DNA of 64,000 nucleotides, from the NCBI RefSeq assembly GCF_000023585.1, contig NC_012914.1, positions 6,269,501-6,333,500 on the forward strand. Reading direction: 5' to 3'. The stretch comes from Paenibacillus sp. JDR-2 (lineage in GTDB: Bacteria; Bacillota; Bacilli; Paenibacillales; Paenibacillaceae). Position numbers and translations under genes: made by a program. Below the pieces are notes generated by a model. It worked only from the letters and a program-made list of their open reading frames with translations, had not been told where the DNA came from and did no database searches. Positions 48,668-56,364 of the stretch are shown in pieces. Every line of letters begins with the position of its first letter. Position 1 is the first letter of the stretch.

Positions 48668-50218
48668 CTAATTTTTGCGAATTCTGCTGGAATTCGTCCC
48701 CATTGATGTATCCGGTCTTTTGAACATTAGCCATCTGGGCAAACGGAATAAGGCATCCTGCATATCCGTTTTGATAAATGGCGACAACGGGGCCATAAAC
48801 GGCTCTCCGAAGGAACGCAGCGCGCACAGATGGAGCATAAGGACAAAGAAGCCCATTATGATGCCAAAGAGTCCAAAGCTCGCCGCCACGCCCATAAAGG
48901 CAAACCGGAGAATGCGCACCGGTATCGACATGCTGTAGGCCGGAAGCGTAAACGTGGAGATCGCCGTAATAGACACCACGATAACCATTGCCGCGGACAC
49001 GATTCCCGCCTCCACAGCCGCCTGGCCGATTACAAGCGTACCCACGACAGATACGGCTTGACCAATCGCGCGCGGCATTCGAAGACCCGCTTCCCGCAGG
49101 ATCTCGAACGTAATTTCCATAATCAGCGCTTCGAAAAAGGCCGGAAACGGTACGCCTTCCCGTTGTGCGGCAAGGGAAATCAGCAGCGAGGCAGGCAGCA
49201 TATCGCGGTGAAACGTCGTAATCGCGATATACAGAGACGGGAAAAGAAGCGAGATAAAAACGCTCCCGAACCTCAAAATACGCAACAAACTTGCATAGAA
49301 AGAACGCTGGTAATAGTCCTCCGTGGATTGAAAAAAAGTAACCATCTGGGTAGGCGCTATCAAGACATTGGGCGTACCTTCCACGAGAATGGCTACTTTG
49401 CCTTCTAGCAGCTGACTGGCCGCATTATCCGGCAGCTCCGTATTATACACGGTAGGAAACAGTGACCATTTATTGTCCTCGATTAATTCCTCGATATAAC
49501 CGCTGTCCAGAATACCGTCGATCTTGATTTCGCTTAACCGATCTCGGACCAACTGAAGAACATCCGGCTTCACTAACCCGTTAATGTACATGAGTGTCAC
49601 GTCGGTTTTGGTTATATGACCGATGGTGACCGTTTCAAGCCATAACCGTGGATCCTTGATCTTCCGCCGAATGAGCGAAGTATTGGTTCGGAGAGTCTCC
49701 GTAAAGCTTTCCCGGGGTCCCCGAATGGACGTCTGGTTTGTGGATTCCGTAACGTCCCGGCCTTTCCATTCCCGAATGTCCGCACAATAAGCGTACTGAT
49801 GTCCCCGCAGCAATATAATCGCTTCGCCGGACAACAGATTTTTGTAAAGGGAGCCCAGGTCGGATACGGTGCGGACCGGCCCCATGCCGTTCAGCAGCTT
49901 TCTCGCAAGCGTTCCCGCATCAAGCGTCATCATGTCCTCCCCGTCATATCGGGGCAAGGAATAATCCAGCACGTCAAATATGTATTGATTAATGGCCATT
50001 GCGTTGGACAGTCCGTCGATATAGACGACCGCCGCCGCTGCCGTATTTATTCCCTCATTGTGAATTTGCCGCATAATGAGATCATCGCTGCCGCCCATAT
50101 CGCGCTTGATCCTCAATAAATTATTTTCAACCGAAGGATCGATCGGAATATTGGCGTACTCGGGCAGCATTTGGTTGTCATTGGAGCTCGAACGATTCGT
50201 GAATGGTTGCCGGTGCAT
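48668..50218 (-). CDS. GerA-family spore germination protein
   Basis: A 516-residue subunit A of a spore germinant receptor. The hydrophilic N-terminal half (residues 30-270) holds VYIDGLSNAMAINQYI and LMYINGLVKPDVLQLVRDRL. The C-terminal half holds four to five membrane helices with FPSLYIAITTFHRDMLP and RMPRAIGQAVSVVGTLVIGQAAV split. This is the standard GerAA fold. GGAGG before ATG 50218 sets the start. Operon order is gerA, gerC, small protein, gerB. Confidence 0.94.
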   Translation of the reverse strand: MHRQPFTNRSSSNDNQMLPEYANIPIDPSVENNLLRIKRDMGGSDDLIMRQIHNEGINTAAAAVVYIDGLSNAMAINQYIFDVLDYSLPRYDGEDMMTLDAGTLARKLLNGMGPVRTVSDLGSLYKNLLSGEAIILLRGHQYAYCADIREWKGRDVTESTNQTSIRGPRESFTETLRTNTSLIRRKIKDPRLWLETVTIGHITKTDVTLMYINGLVKPDVLQLVRDRLSEIKIDGILDSGYIEELIEDNKWSLFPTVYNTELPDNAASQLLEGKVAILVEGTPNVLIAPTQMVTFFQSTEDYYQRSFYASLLRILRFGSVFISLLFPSLYIAITTFHRDMLPASLLISLAAQREGVPFPAFFEALIMEITFEILREAGLRMPRAIGQAVSVVGTLVIGQAAVEAGIVSAAMVIVVSITAISTFTLPAYSMSIPVRILRFAFMGVAASFGLFGIIMGFFVLMLHLCALRSFGEPFMAPLSPFIKTDMQDALFRLPRWLMFKRPDTSMGTNSSRIRKN

Positions 50219-50298
50219 AAGCGAGCTACCTCCAGGATGAAAGTCTATCCTTCCCATTATGACCATCCGCGAAGGGTGGCTAAACTTGGACGCGGGCA

Positions 50299-50337
50299 GA
50301 AAAAAAGAGCAGGAAAAGCAATCAGCTTTTCTTGCTC
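50299..50337 (-). terminator. Terminator overlapping the end of the lipoprotein operon
   Basis: GAGCAGGAAAAGC (50307-50319) pairs with 50325-50337, one mismatch, and is followed on the minus strand by TTTTTTT. The stem includes the last codons and stop of the preceding gene. Confidence 0.85.
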
Positions 50338-50933
50338 CAAATATTTTTGTACAGATCCGTAACGGTCAGCTCTACCGTCCCGGTTTCCTGGAAAGAGATA
50401 TCCTTATCGTAAGCTTCGGACGGGAAGATATAGAAGCCAAAGTCGTCTCCGTCTTTGTAATTAAGGCCGCTTAAGGCAAACTGGGAACTGGTATAACTCT
50501 TGTTGTTATATGAAGCTGCCATCTTAGACGACATTATCGTTGTAAAGGAATGTTCATCTATCGTTTTGTGCTGGACACCCGATATTAAAGAGGCTCCATG
50601 ATGAGAATAAGTCCCTTTCGATCTGAAGCCGATCCGATATCCTCCGGATCTCATGCTGCCCGTGTTATCTAGCGATGATACATAGATTTTATAAGTTCCG
50701 TCGTTATACAGCTCTTTCCCGATATTGCTGTCCAAATCCGACAAATCGATAGATACTTTATAGGCTTCGGGCAATACATACCCGGTCTGATCAGTGTAAT
50801 CCTCCGTATTGTTTGCGATTGCAGCCATGCCTTCCGTTGTTAGGAACCACAAGCCGGATGGCTTAAAGGCCAGATAAAGAGCAGCAAGCAATAAAGCTAG
50901 CAAAACCATATTCCGTTTGGTAATCAAACGCAT
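50322..50933 (-). CDS. Membrane-anchored protein of unknown function
   Basis: A protein of about 203 residues with an N-terminal membrane anchor (NMVLLALLLAALYLAFK) and an extracytoplasmic domain rich in Ser, Tyr and Gly (SSLDNTGSMRSGGYRIGF; HHGASLISGVQHKTIDEHSF), ending in TVELTVTDLY. The beta-strand pattern resembles a small jelly roll. The start may be ATG 50933, or the TTG at 50927, which is better spaced from AGGGGG. It overlaps the end of the upstream membrane gene. I do not recognise a family. It is the last gene of a three-gene operon. Confidence 0.68.
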   Translation of the reverse strand: MRLITKRNMVLLALLLAALYLAFKPSGLWFLTTEGMAAIANNTEDYTDQTGYVLPEAYKVSIDLSDLDSNIGKELYNDGTYKIYVSSLDNTGSMRSGGYRIGFRSKGTYSHHGASLISGVQHKTIDEHSFTTIMSSKMAASYNNKSYTSSQFALSGLNYKDGDDFGFYIFPSEAYDKDISFQETGTVELTVTDLYKNIWSKKS

Positions 50934-50937
50934 CCCC

Positions 50938-51177
50938 CTAGATGCCATAATAAGGCTTATTAGAGTAGCGCATCAAAAACTTTTCTACCCGGTACATATT
51001 TTTGGTGAAGTAAGTAACGTAGAGGATAGGGAACAAGATGAATGCAAAAAAGACAATAATACATACAACGTAAAACACTGCTGGCGGAACATTTAATCCC
51101 GATTCATACATTCCATACCCCATTCCCGCCGCAACGGTGACCACAAACAGTACCGCGTATTTTGCTATATAACTCAT
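50938..51177 (-). CDS. Small two-helix membrane protein
   Basis: A 79-residue protein with two membrane helices (KYAVLFVVTVAAGMGYGM; VFYVVCIIVFFAFILFPILYV) and a basic C-terminal tail (KNMYRVEKFLMRYSNKPYYGI). It shares an ATGA overlap with the upstream lipoprotein and overlaps the possible early start of the next gene, so all three are translated together. No family is recognised; the tail could sit on the cytoplasmic side and bind a partner. Confidence 0.68.
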   Translation of the reverse strand: MSYIAKYAVLFVVTVAAGMGYGMYESGLNVPPAVFYVVCIIVFFAFILFPILYVTYFTKNMYRVEKFLMRYSNKPYYGI

Positions 51178-51611
51178 TCCTGACTGCTTCCTCCCAATAT
51201 CTCTTCCACGGGTACGGCTTTGACGTAATGACCGGGGCCGGTCTCAACGGCAATACCGGACTCTACGGGAACCCCTGTAATCTGATAGAGTGCGGTCCCT
51301 TCCTTGTAATAGTTGGAGGACTCGTCGGGCTCATTAACCATTTCTTCAGTCAGATGATGTTTGATTTCTCCCAACTTCCCGTCAACCGAATCTACCTTCT
51401 CTTCCGTGCCGGTATAAACATGATTCCGGAAGCTAATCATCCGGTCCGTCACCCAGCTGGCCGAGCTTACCGTTGTCTCTTCGGGAGGAGCGCTCTTCGC
51501 TGTATTCTCCTGCCGGGCTTGAGTCAACTTCCCATTCCCGCTCCCGTTTTCGGTTCCGCAGCCCCCTAGCAATAAAACAAATACCAGCATAAGAATTATA
51601 CCTAATTTCAT
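51174..51611 (-). CDS. Small lipoprotein of unknown function
   Basis: A 145-residue lipoprotein: signal MKLGIILMLVFVLLLGGC with lipobox LGGC (Cys 18). The mature part is acidic and has the pattern KVDSVDGKLGEIKHHLTEEM, SSNYYKEGTALYQITGVPV and ETGPGHYVKAV, which looks like a compact single domain. GGGAGG precedes ATG 51611, so the longer frame from 51635 is rejected. It is first in the operon with the two membrane proteins above. No family is recognised. Confidence 0.7.
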   Translation of the reverse strand: MKLGIILMLVFVLLLGGCGTENGSGNGKLTQARQENTAKSAPPEETTVSSASWVTDRMISFRNHVYTGTEEKVDSVDGKLGEIKHHLTEEMVNEPDESSNYYKEGTALYQITGVPVESGIAVETGPGHYVKAVPVEEILGGSSQE

Positions 51612-51679
51612 TAGAAATTCCTCCCTTATCCACATATAGCTACAACGTCAACGGGGAGCGAGATGTTGCTTGTTCCGGC

Positions 51680-51716
51680 AAAATAAAAGCCTTGATGATC
51701 GGAGACCACCAAGGCT
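51680..51716 (-). terminator. Terminator of the VOC gene
   Basis: AGCCTTGATGA pairs with CCACCAAGGCT with one internal mismatch pair, followed on the minus strand by TTTATTTT; it starts 11 bases after the stop. Confidence 0.7.
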
Positions 51717-51726
51717 GGCATATCGT

Positions 51727-52101
51727 TTATTTTCTTTCCATTACGGCGAAATAATTGTCTTCTTCATCCGCGAAGTTAAATACCCGGCCGAAAGGCAGCT
51801 CAACAAGCTCGCCTACCGTTACATTCTTGTTCTTGAATTCGCTGTACAGCTCATCCAGCTTGTCGGAGAAGAACATTAACGACGGCGTGCCAAGGTTTAC
51901 TCCGAGCGACATTTTGGCAACTACTTCTTTATCATGCAAAATGATGGAGGTCTGCGCGCCTTCCGGAGCAAGCTCGATCCACTTTTGGCCCATGGCTTCT
52001 TCCTCTGCCACAACTTTAAACCCTGCTTTTTCCGTCCAAAACACCCGTGCTTTCTCCTGATCGTTCACGTACAGCATCACTTGTCCAAGCTGATTAATCA
52101 T
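51727..52101 (-). CDS. VOC-superfamily (glyoxalase-fold) protein
   Basis: A 124-residue single-domain VOC protein. It begins with LGQVMLYVNDQEKARVFWTEKAGF and ends with FGRVFNFADEEDNYFAVMER, the paired beta-alpha-beta modules of the glyoxalase/bleomycin-resistance fold. PDB-style function names would be unsafe; related proteins are often called PhnB-like or glyoxalase family. TAAGGAG precedes the ATG. It stands alone. Confidence 0.82.
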   Translation of the reverse strand: MINQLGQVMLYVNDQEKARVFWTEKAGFKVVAEEEAMGQKWIELAPEGAQTSIILHDKEVVAKMSLGVNLGTPSLMFFSDKLDELYSEFKNKNVTVGELVELPFGRVFNFADEEDNYFAVMERK

Positions 52102-52183
52102 TGATTCTACACTCCTTAGATTAGAGTAATTGCCAAGCCTTATATTACCACAAACGACGGTCTGCTAACATGCCGTCCAGGTC

Positions 52184-52606
52184 CTACAGCTGCAGGTAAT
52201 TTTTCAGATCCAGCTCCATGGCGGCCTGTCTTGGATTATGCGATTGCACTAACCGGTCCTCAAGCCTGCGAAGCTCAATGCCATATGCTCCTTGTCCAGC
52301 CGGAACCGGCATGCGCAGCGCCCATTGCAGCGCCTCTTCTTCCGTGTCGACATCAATTAAGGTAAACCCTGCGATAAGCCCCTGGTCTATTGAAAAAGGT
52401 CCCGGCCAAACCTCCGCCTCGCCGCCGCCTGTCGGATAATCGACTCTTAACCCGGCCGAGCTTGGCTGCAGCTCTTCATAAGCAAGAAGCACACCAGCCT
52501 GTTTCAGGTCATTCCGGTATGATAGCAGTTTTGCCGCGTAATCCCTGCCTGTACCAATTCCCGCTTCGGTAAAGCCGGACGCCTTCACCATCATTAAGTA
52601 TCGCAT
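52184..52606 (-). CDS. YCII/DGPF-family protein (second copy)
   Basis: A 140-residue YCII-related protein of the DGPF type that accompanies ECF sigma factors. MRYLMMVKA at the start and ALQWALRMPVPAGQGAYGIELRRL are family landmarks. The DGPF tetrapeptide is degenerate here (WPGPFSIDQG). The ATG overlaps the stop of the sigma gene (TAATG) and has AAGGAGGG upstream, so it is translationally coupled. Its sequence is about a third identical to the DGPF protein on the other side of the sigma gene, suggesting an ancient duplication. Confidence 0.83.
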   Translation of the reverse strand: MRYLMMVKASGFTEAGIGTGRDYAAKLLSYRNDLKQAGVLLAYEELQPSSAGLRVDYPTGGGEAEVWPGPFSIDQGLIAGFTLIDVDTEEEALQWALRMPVPAGQGAYGIELRRLEDRLVQSHNPRQAAMELDLKNYLQL

Positions 52607-53874
52607 TATGCCTGCCCTCCTTCCTGCCTGCATGCTGCCGCCCGCTTCAGCAATAACGCCTGCTCCTTTTCATTGCGGGTCATCGTGGCTGCCCGTTCAA
52701 ACTCTGCAGCGGCTTCTTCATAACGGCCAAGCTTCTCCAGCAAATCACCCCGAACGCTAGGCAGCAGATGGTATTCCGAGAGTGCAGGTTCGGTGTAAAG
52801 GGCATCCACAAGCTGCAGCCCATAGGTCGGGCCAAAAGCCATTCCGATAGCAACAGCGCGGTTCAGCTCCACAATAGGAGAAGGCGTCTGCCTCGATAGC
52901 GCTTCGTAAAGCGCGGCAATCCGAATCCAATTCGTATCCTCCGGGGTACGCGCCACCGCATGGCAAGCGGAGATAGATGCCTGAAGCGCATACGGACCTA
53001 ACGTCCGCCCCAGCTTTTGCCCGCGCTCCAGGGCAGCAAGCCCGCGGCGGATCAGCAGCTGATCCCATAACGCCCGGTTTTGATCCATCAGAAGGATCGG
53101 CTCGCCTTGCGCATTCACGCGGGTTTTTAGCCTTGAGGATTGAATTTCCATCAAGGCGACCAGCCCATGAACCTCCGGTTCTCCCGGTACAATAGCGGCA
53201 AGGACACGTCCCAGCCTAAGCGCCTCCTGACATAAAAGCGGGCGCGTCCAGTTCTGCCCGGAGGTAGCCGAGTACCCCTCGTTAAACATCAGATAGATCA
53301 CTTCGAGAACAGCGGACAACCGCTCTTCAAGCTCTTTGCCGACCGGCACCTCAAAAGGGACCTTCTCCGCATTCAGCGTACGCTTCGCCCGGACAATCCG
53401 CTGGGCAACCGTTGACTCTGCGATAAGAAAGGAACGGGCAATCTCGTCGGTTGTCAGGCCGCATAACAAACGCAGCGTCAGCGCGACTCTTGCGTCCTGC
53501 GACAATACCGGATGGCAGGTCATAAAGATCAACCGCAGCAGATCGTCTTCAATCTCCCCGTCTAGAGCACGTTCTACATCATCCTCGGTATACGTATCTA
53601 TTTCCCGGGCTATTTCGACGTATTTCTGATCCTGCAGCTTGTTGCGCCGCAGCAGATCCAGTGCCCGGCGCTTCGCCGTAGTCATTAGCCAGGCACCGGG
53701 TTTCTCCGGAATGCCCGTTTCGGGCCAGCGATCAAGCGCGATGACAAGCGCATCCTGGGCAATATCCTCCGCCAGTCCGACATCCCGAACGATCCGCGTT
53801 ACGCCTGCAATCAGCTTGGGCGACTCCATTCGCCATATCGTTTCGATGGTGCGATGCGTTTGGGAGACGCTCAC
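52606..53874 (-). CDS. ECF sigma factor with C-terminal extension (ECF42-like)
   Basis: A 422-residue RNA polymerase sigma factor. Region 2 holds EDIAQDALVIALDRWPETG and PGAWLMTTAKRRALDLLRR. Region 4 holds LRLLCGLTTDEIARSFLIAESTVAQRI. After that comes a long tetratricopeptide-like C-terminal domain (YSATSGQNW; TPSPIVELNRAVAIGMAFG; LEKLGRYEEAAAEFERA). This architecture and the adjoining DGPF proteins identify the ECF42-type group, which has no anti-sigma factor and is controlled through its C-terminal extension. It overlaps both neighbours and forms one operon with them. Confidence 0.9.
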   Translation of the reverse strand: MSVSQTHRTIETIWRMESPKLIAGVTRIVRDVGLAEDIAQDALVIALDRWPETGIPEKPGAWLMTTAKRRALDLLRRNKLQDQKYVEIAREIDTYTEDDVERALDGEIEDDLLRLIFMTCHPVLSQDARVALTLRLLCGLTTDEIARSFLIAESTVAQRIVRAKRTLNAEKVPFEVPVGKELEERLSAVLEVIYLMFNEGYSATSGQNWTRPLLCQEALRLGRVLAAIVPGEPEVHGLVALMEIQSSRLKTRVNAQGEPILLMDQNRALWDQLLIRRGLAALERGQKLGRTLGPYALQASISACHAVARTPEDTNWIRIAALYEALSRQTPSPIVELNRAVAIGMAFGPTYGLQLVDALYTEPALSEYHLLPSVRGDLLEKLGRYEEAAAEFERAATMTRNEKEQALLLKRAAACRQEGGQA

Positions 53875-54305
53875 GCGTTTTTGGTCTCCTCGATCTGCTT
53901 GCGCAGCTCTTCCTCTCTGGCACGCGATTCCGGATCCTCCATCAGCTCTTCCACCTCGAACACCTGGCGGAGCTCAATCTCGCCTTGGCCGTAACCATGC
54001 GGATCCGGCATGCGGAGCGCCCACTCGATCGCTTCTTCTCTTGATTTCACTTCGATCAGCGTATAACCGGCGATCATTTCTTTTGCTTCCGTAAATGGAC
54101 CGTCGACTACCTTTGGCTTGCCCCCTGGCTCCGGATACGAAATCCGGACCGCGTTGGAACTGGAATGCAGACCGTCGGCGGCGAGCAAGACGCCTGCTTT
54201 CACAAGCTCCTCGTTGTACTTTTGCATAGCGTCAATCAGCTCCTGGCTTGGCAGAACGCCTGCCTCCGAATCCGAAGTAGCTTTTACGATCATCATGAAT
54301 CTCAT
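53871..54305 (-). CDS. YCII-related DGPF-domain protein
   Basis: A 144-residue DGPF-family protein, the usual partner of ECF42 sigma factors. It begins MRFMMIVKATSDSEAG, carries the intact motif VVDGPFTEAKEMIAGY at about residues 66-81, and ends with a charged coiled region (DPESRAREEELRKQIEE). It is the first gene of the operon, with GGAGGG upstream, and overlaps the sigma gene by 4 bases (ATGA). The biochemical role is unknown; in Streptomyces such genes are the main targets of the sigma factor. Confidence 0.9.
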   Translation of the reverse strand: MRFMMIVKATSDSEAGVLPSQELIDAMQKYNEELVKAGVLLAADGLHSSSNAVRISYPEPGGKPKVVDGPFTEAKEMIAGYTLIEVKSREEAIEWALRMPDPHGYGQGEIELRQVFEVEELMEDPESRAREEELRKQIEETKNA

Positions 54306-54376
54306 TGTAATTCCCTCCTGGTATTGGTATTGTTCTTAACTGTTCTCTTGCCTCATTGCCATTACCTGCTAATCAT

Positions 54377-55183
54377 TTAAACCGCAAAGAAAGAAGTAAG
54401 CTCGTGGGCGATTTTGTCCGTTTGCAGTTTTTTCGTATGCCCAAGGCCTTTCTTGCTGATCAGCTTCGCATTAGGCAATACCTCTGCCGTCTGCTGCGCG
54501 GCGTGCCGCAGGGATACCGGGCTTTCCGTGCCTTCCAGCACGACGGTGGGAACAGCAACGCCTCTCCATTTGTCCCTCGGCAGCGAATGGCCGTTCATGT
54601 AGCCTTTGAGCAAAGCCGCATCATAAGGAAGCGTGTGCGCTACCGCCATCAGCCTCGACCATACGCCCGGCATCATTCTCATCATCGGAATAACGAAGAA
54701 AGGGGCTCCCATGCCTTTAGTCATAAAATATTTGATCGCTTCCGCCCGTTGGTCTGCTGCAATCAGCTTGCCAACATGCTCGGTAAAATCGCTTGGCGGC
54801 TTCCGATCCTCCGCCTTCACGATAAACGGCGGCTCATGCAGCGCCAGCCTTGTAATGTTAGAGCCGCTTGCTGCCGCTTCGAGAGCAAGCACAGCGCCGG
54901 AGGATAATCCCCAGACATATGCGGAGCCGCCTGCTGCTTCAATAATCGCGTTCAGATCCTCGATCTCCCGTTCAATCGCATAAGAGGAAGCATCTCCGCT
55001 GTCGCCGCGTCCGCGCCGGTCATAGTTATAGACGGTGTACCGGCTGGACAACGCTTTCGCAAGCTCCACCTGCCCCGGGAACTTCCGGTAGCTGAACGCT
55101 CCCGCTACCAATACGAGCGCCGGGCCGCGCCCTGTTTTATCGTAAGCAATTTTGGTGCCGTCCTTCGAGATCACTGTGTTCAT
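54377..55183 (-). CDS. Alpha/beta-fold hydrolase
   Basis: A 268-residue alpha/beta hydrolase. The oxyanion region is GRGPALVLVAGAFSYRKFPG near residue 22. The nucleophile elbow GLSSG is near residue 95 (Ser as second S), the acid is in VLEGTESP near 218, and the His is in LISKKGLGHTKKL near 245. ATG 55183 has AGGAGAG upstream; the longer open frame from 55255 is rejected. The substrate is unknown. It is probably a single-gene unit upstream of the DGPF-ECF operon. Confidence 0.85.
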   Translation of the reverse strand: MNTVISKDGTKIAYDKTGRGPALVLVAGAFSYRKFPGQVELAKALSSRYTVYNYDRRGRGDSGDASSYAIEREIEDLNAIIEAAGGSAYVWGLSSGAVLALEAAASGSNITRLALHEPPFIVKAEDRKPPSDFTEHVGKLIAADQRAEAIKYFMTKGMGAPFFVIPMMRMMPGVWSRLMAVAHTLPYDAALLKGYMNGHSLPRDKWRGVAVPTVVLEGTESPVSLRHAAQQTAEVLPNAKLISKKGLGHTKKLQTDKIAHELTSFFAV

Positions 55184-55311
55184 GTCGTTCTCTCCTAACC
55201 GTTGTTTTTTGTGCTTCTTACTATAACAACGAACGCTAGACGGGATAATCGACATCGGTTATAAAAAATTCGAAAAAAGTTTTTCGGCAGGGAAATTGGG
55301 GTAGTTCACGG

Positions 55312-55446
55312 ATGGTTTTCAAAGGGGAATATAGTGATGATGGGGAGCTGGCCGCTCTACTCGACACGGACCAGCTTGAGATTGGGGTAATGTATGGGAA
55401 CGAAGCCGCTTATGTGTCTAGCAATCGCTGGATACTTGCCGGATGA
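55312..55446 (+). CDS. Possible 44-residue small protein
   Basis: An open frame from ATG 55312 to TGA 55446 encodes 44 residues (MVFKGEYSDDGELAALLDTD, then QLEIGVMYGNEAAYVSSN and RWILAG). The composition is protein-like and acidic, and GGGGT lies about 10 bases upstream. It overlaps nothing and is convergent with ybaK. It could be a true small protein or the tail of a lost gene. No family is recognised. Confidence 0.35.
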   Translation: MVFKGEYSDDGELAALLDTDQLEIGVMYGNEAAYVSSNRWILAG

Positions 55447-55464
55447 AAGAAGCTTCAACCCGTC

Positions 55465-55938
55465 TTAATGCGCGATATCAACCAACTTGCCTTCAGACGC
55501 GATGGCCAGATCTGCGCCGCTGAGGAAGATCTGCAATCCGCGTTTTCCCGCGCTAATACTGATGAGTTCCATACCCGTCACGGTTTCGTGCAAATAAAAC
55601 GGATAGCTCTTCTTCATTCCAAGCGGAGATACACCGCCGCGGATGTACCCCGTTAAAGCTTGAATCTCCTTTACCGCGACCATCTCTACTTTCTTGTTGC
55701 CGCTTGCCTGCGCCAAGCTTTTCAGATTCAGTTCCTTATCTCCCGGGATGCAGGCAGCAATAACGCCGGTCTTATCTCCCTTCAGCACAAGAGTCTTGTA
55801 AAGCTGGTTAGAAGGAAGACCAACCTTGTCCGCAACGGTATCGACGTCCAAATGTTCCTCGTCCCACTCGTATTCGTGAAGCGTGTATTTGATATGTAAA
55901 GCGTCCAGCTTACGGCAGGCATTTGTTTTGTTAGACAT
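55465..55938 (-). CDS. ybaK: Cys-tRNA(Pro)/Cys-tRNA(Cys) deacylase YbaK/EbsC type
   Basis: A 157-residue aminoacyl-tRNA editing domain protein of the YbaK/EbsC family, which hydrolyses mischarged Cys-tRNA(Pro). Landmarks are HEYEWDEEHLDVDTVADKVG, QLYKTLVLKGDKTGVIAACIPG and TGYIRGGVSPLGMKKSYPFYL. The start is ATG 55938. The bases upstream (GAGGTTTTTTATT) serve both as a ribosome site and as the U-tract of a perfect 19-base hairpin, an arrangement reported separately. It is a stand-alone gene. Confidence 0.9.
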   Translation of the reverse strand: MSNKTNACRKLDALHIKYTLHEYEWDEEHLDVDTVADKVGLPSNQLYKTLVLKGDKTGVIAACIPGDKELNLKSLAQASGNKKVEMVAVKEIQALTGYIRGGVSPLGMKKSYPFYLHETVTGMELISISAGKRGLQIFLSGADLAIASEGKLVDIAH

Positions 55939-55950
55939 AATAAAAAACCT

Positions 55951-55993
55951 CAATTCCTTGGTATAGTCATAGATTGACTATACCAAGGAATTG
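55951..55993 (-). promoter_or_regulatory. Perfect 19-base hairpin ahead of ybaK
   Basis: CAATTCCTTGGTATAGTCA (55951-55969) pairs perfectly with 55975-55993 over the loop TAGAT. On the minus strand the stem is followed at once by GAGGTTTTTTATT and the ybaK ATG, so the hairpin has the form of a Rho-independent terminator that abuts the ribosome-binding site. Confidence 0.75.
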
Positions 55994-56054
55994 AAGTTGA
56001 GACCAATACGAGTATAACCCACCAACTCCGCACGTCCGCGCACCATCCATAACC

Positions 56055-56079
56055 GATAAGACCTTGCCAGGGCCTTATC
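56055..56079. repeat. Palindromic repeat B1
   Basis: A variant of the repeat family with arms GATAAGACC / GGCCTTATC (one mismatch and one wobble pair). It is followed by CACTAACCAAC(T)AGCTAC, a string that also follows copy B2. Confidence 0.75.
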
Positions 56080-56107
56080 ACTAACCAACTAGCTACTTTC
56101 CTTGCAA

Positions 56108-56130
56108 ATAAGACCCTCCAAGGGTCTTAT
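56108..56130. repeat. Palindromic repeat B2
   Basis: Perfect arms ATAAGACCCT (56108-56117) and AGGGTCTTAT over the loop CCA. The downstream spacer CACTAACCAACCAGCTAC repeats that of copy B1. Confidence 0.8.
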
Positions 56131-56158
56131 CACTAACCAACCAGCTACCCTCCAACAA

Positions 56159-56195
56159 AAGAAGCTTAAGGTCCCTAGAGGTCCTTAAGCTTCTT
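56159..56195. repeat. Palindromic repeat B3 (extended stem)
   Basis: AAGAAGCTTAAGG pairs with its complement around a core TCCCTAGAGGT. This is the TTAAGG core with a lengthened outer stem. It is part of the 124-base tandem duplication. Confidence 0.82.
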
Positions 56196-56217
56196 GCTGC
56201 CTCGAATTTATCTGCCG

Positions 56218-56240
56218 TTAAGGTCCCTTAGGGACCTTAA
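56218..56240. repeat. Palindromic repeat B4
   Basis: The ideal form of the family: arm TTAAGGTCCCT, a central T, and a perfect complementary arm, 23 bases in all. Confidence 0.88.
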
Positions 56241-56262
56241 ACTTGCGACGAGTGCCGGATTC

Positions 56263-56283
56263 AAGCCTTGTCGAGGCTTTTTT
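56263..56283 (+). terminator. Small terminator hairpin inside array B
   Basis: AAGCCT pairs with AGGCTT over TGTCG and is followed by TTTT on the plus strand. It lies in the 42-base spacer between the two halves of the duplication. No plus-strand gene reads into it. Confidence 0.5.
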
Positions 56284-56285
56284 CT

Positions 56286-56316
56286 AAGCTTAAGGCCCCT
56301 AGAGGGCCTTAAGCTT
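56286..56316. repeat. Palindromic repeat B5 (extended stem)
   Basis: Perfect 13-base arms AAGCTTAAGGCCC over CTAGA. Copy of B3 at a distance of 124 bases, with compensating changes (TCC to CCC on one side and GGT to GGG on the other) that improve pairing. Confidence 0.85.
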
Positions 56317-56341
56317 CTTGCTGCCTCGAATTTTTCTGCCG

Positions 56342-56364
56342 TTAAGGTCTCTTAGGGGCCTTAA
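56342..56364. repeat. Palindromic repeat B6
   Basis: TTAAGGTCTCT, a central T, and AGGGGCCTTAA. Copy of B4 at a distance of 124 bases; it ends 23 bases before the GH115 stop codon. Confidence 0.83.

Noticed and set aside
55938..55993. T-box riboswitch ahead of ybaK
   Set aside because: The leader has only one hairpin; the stem I specifier loop and the conserved T-box sequence are not present.
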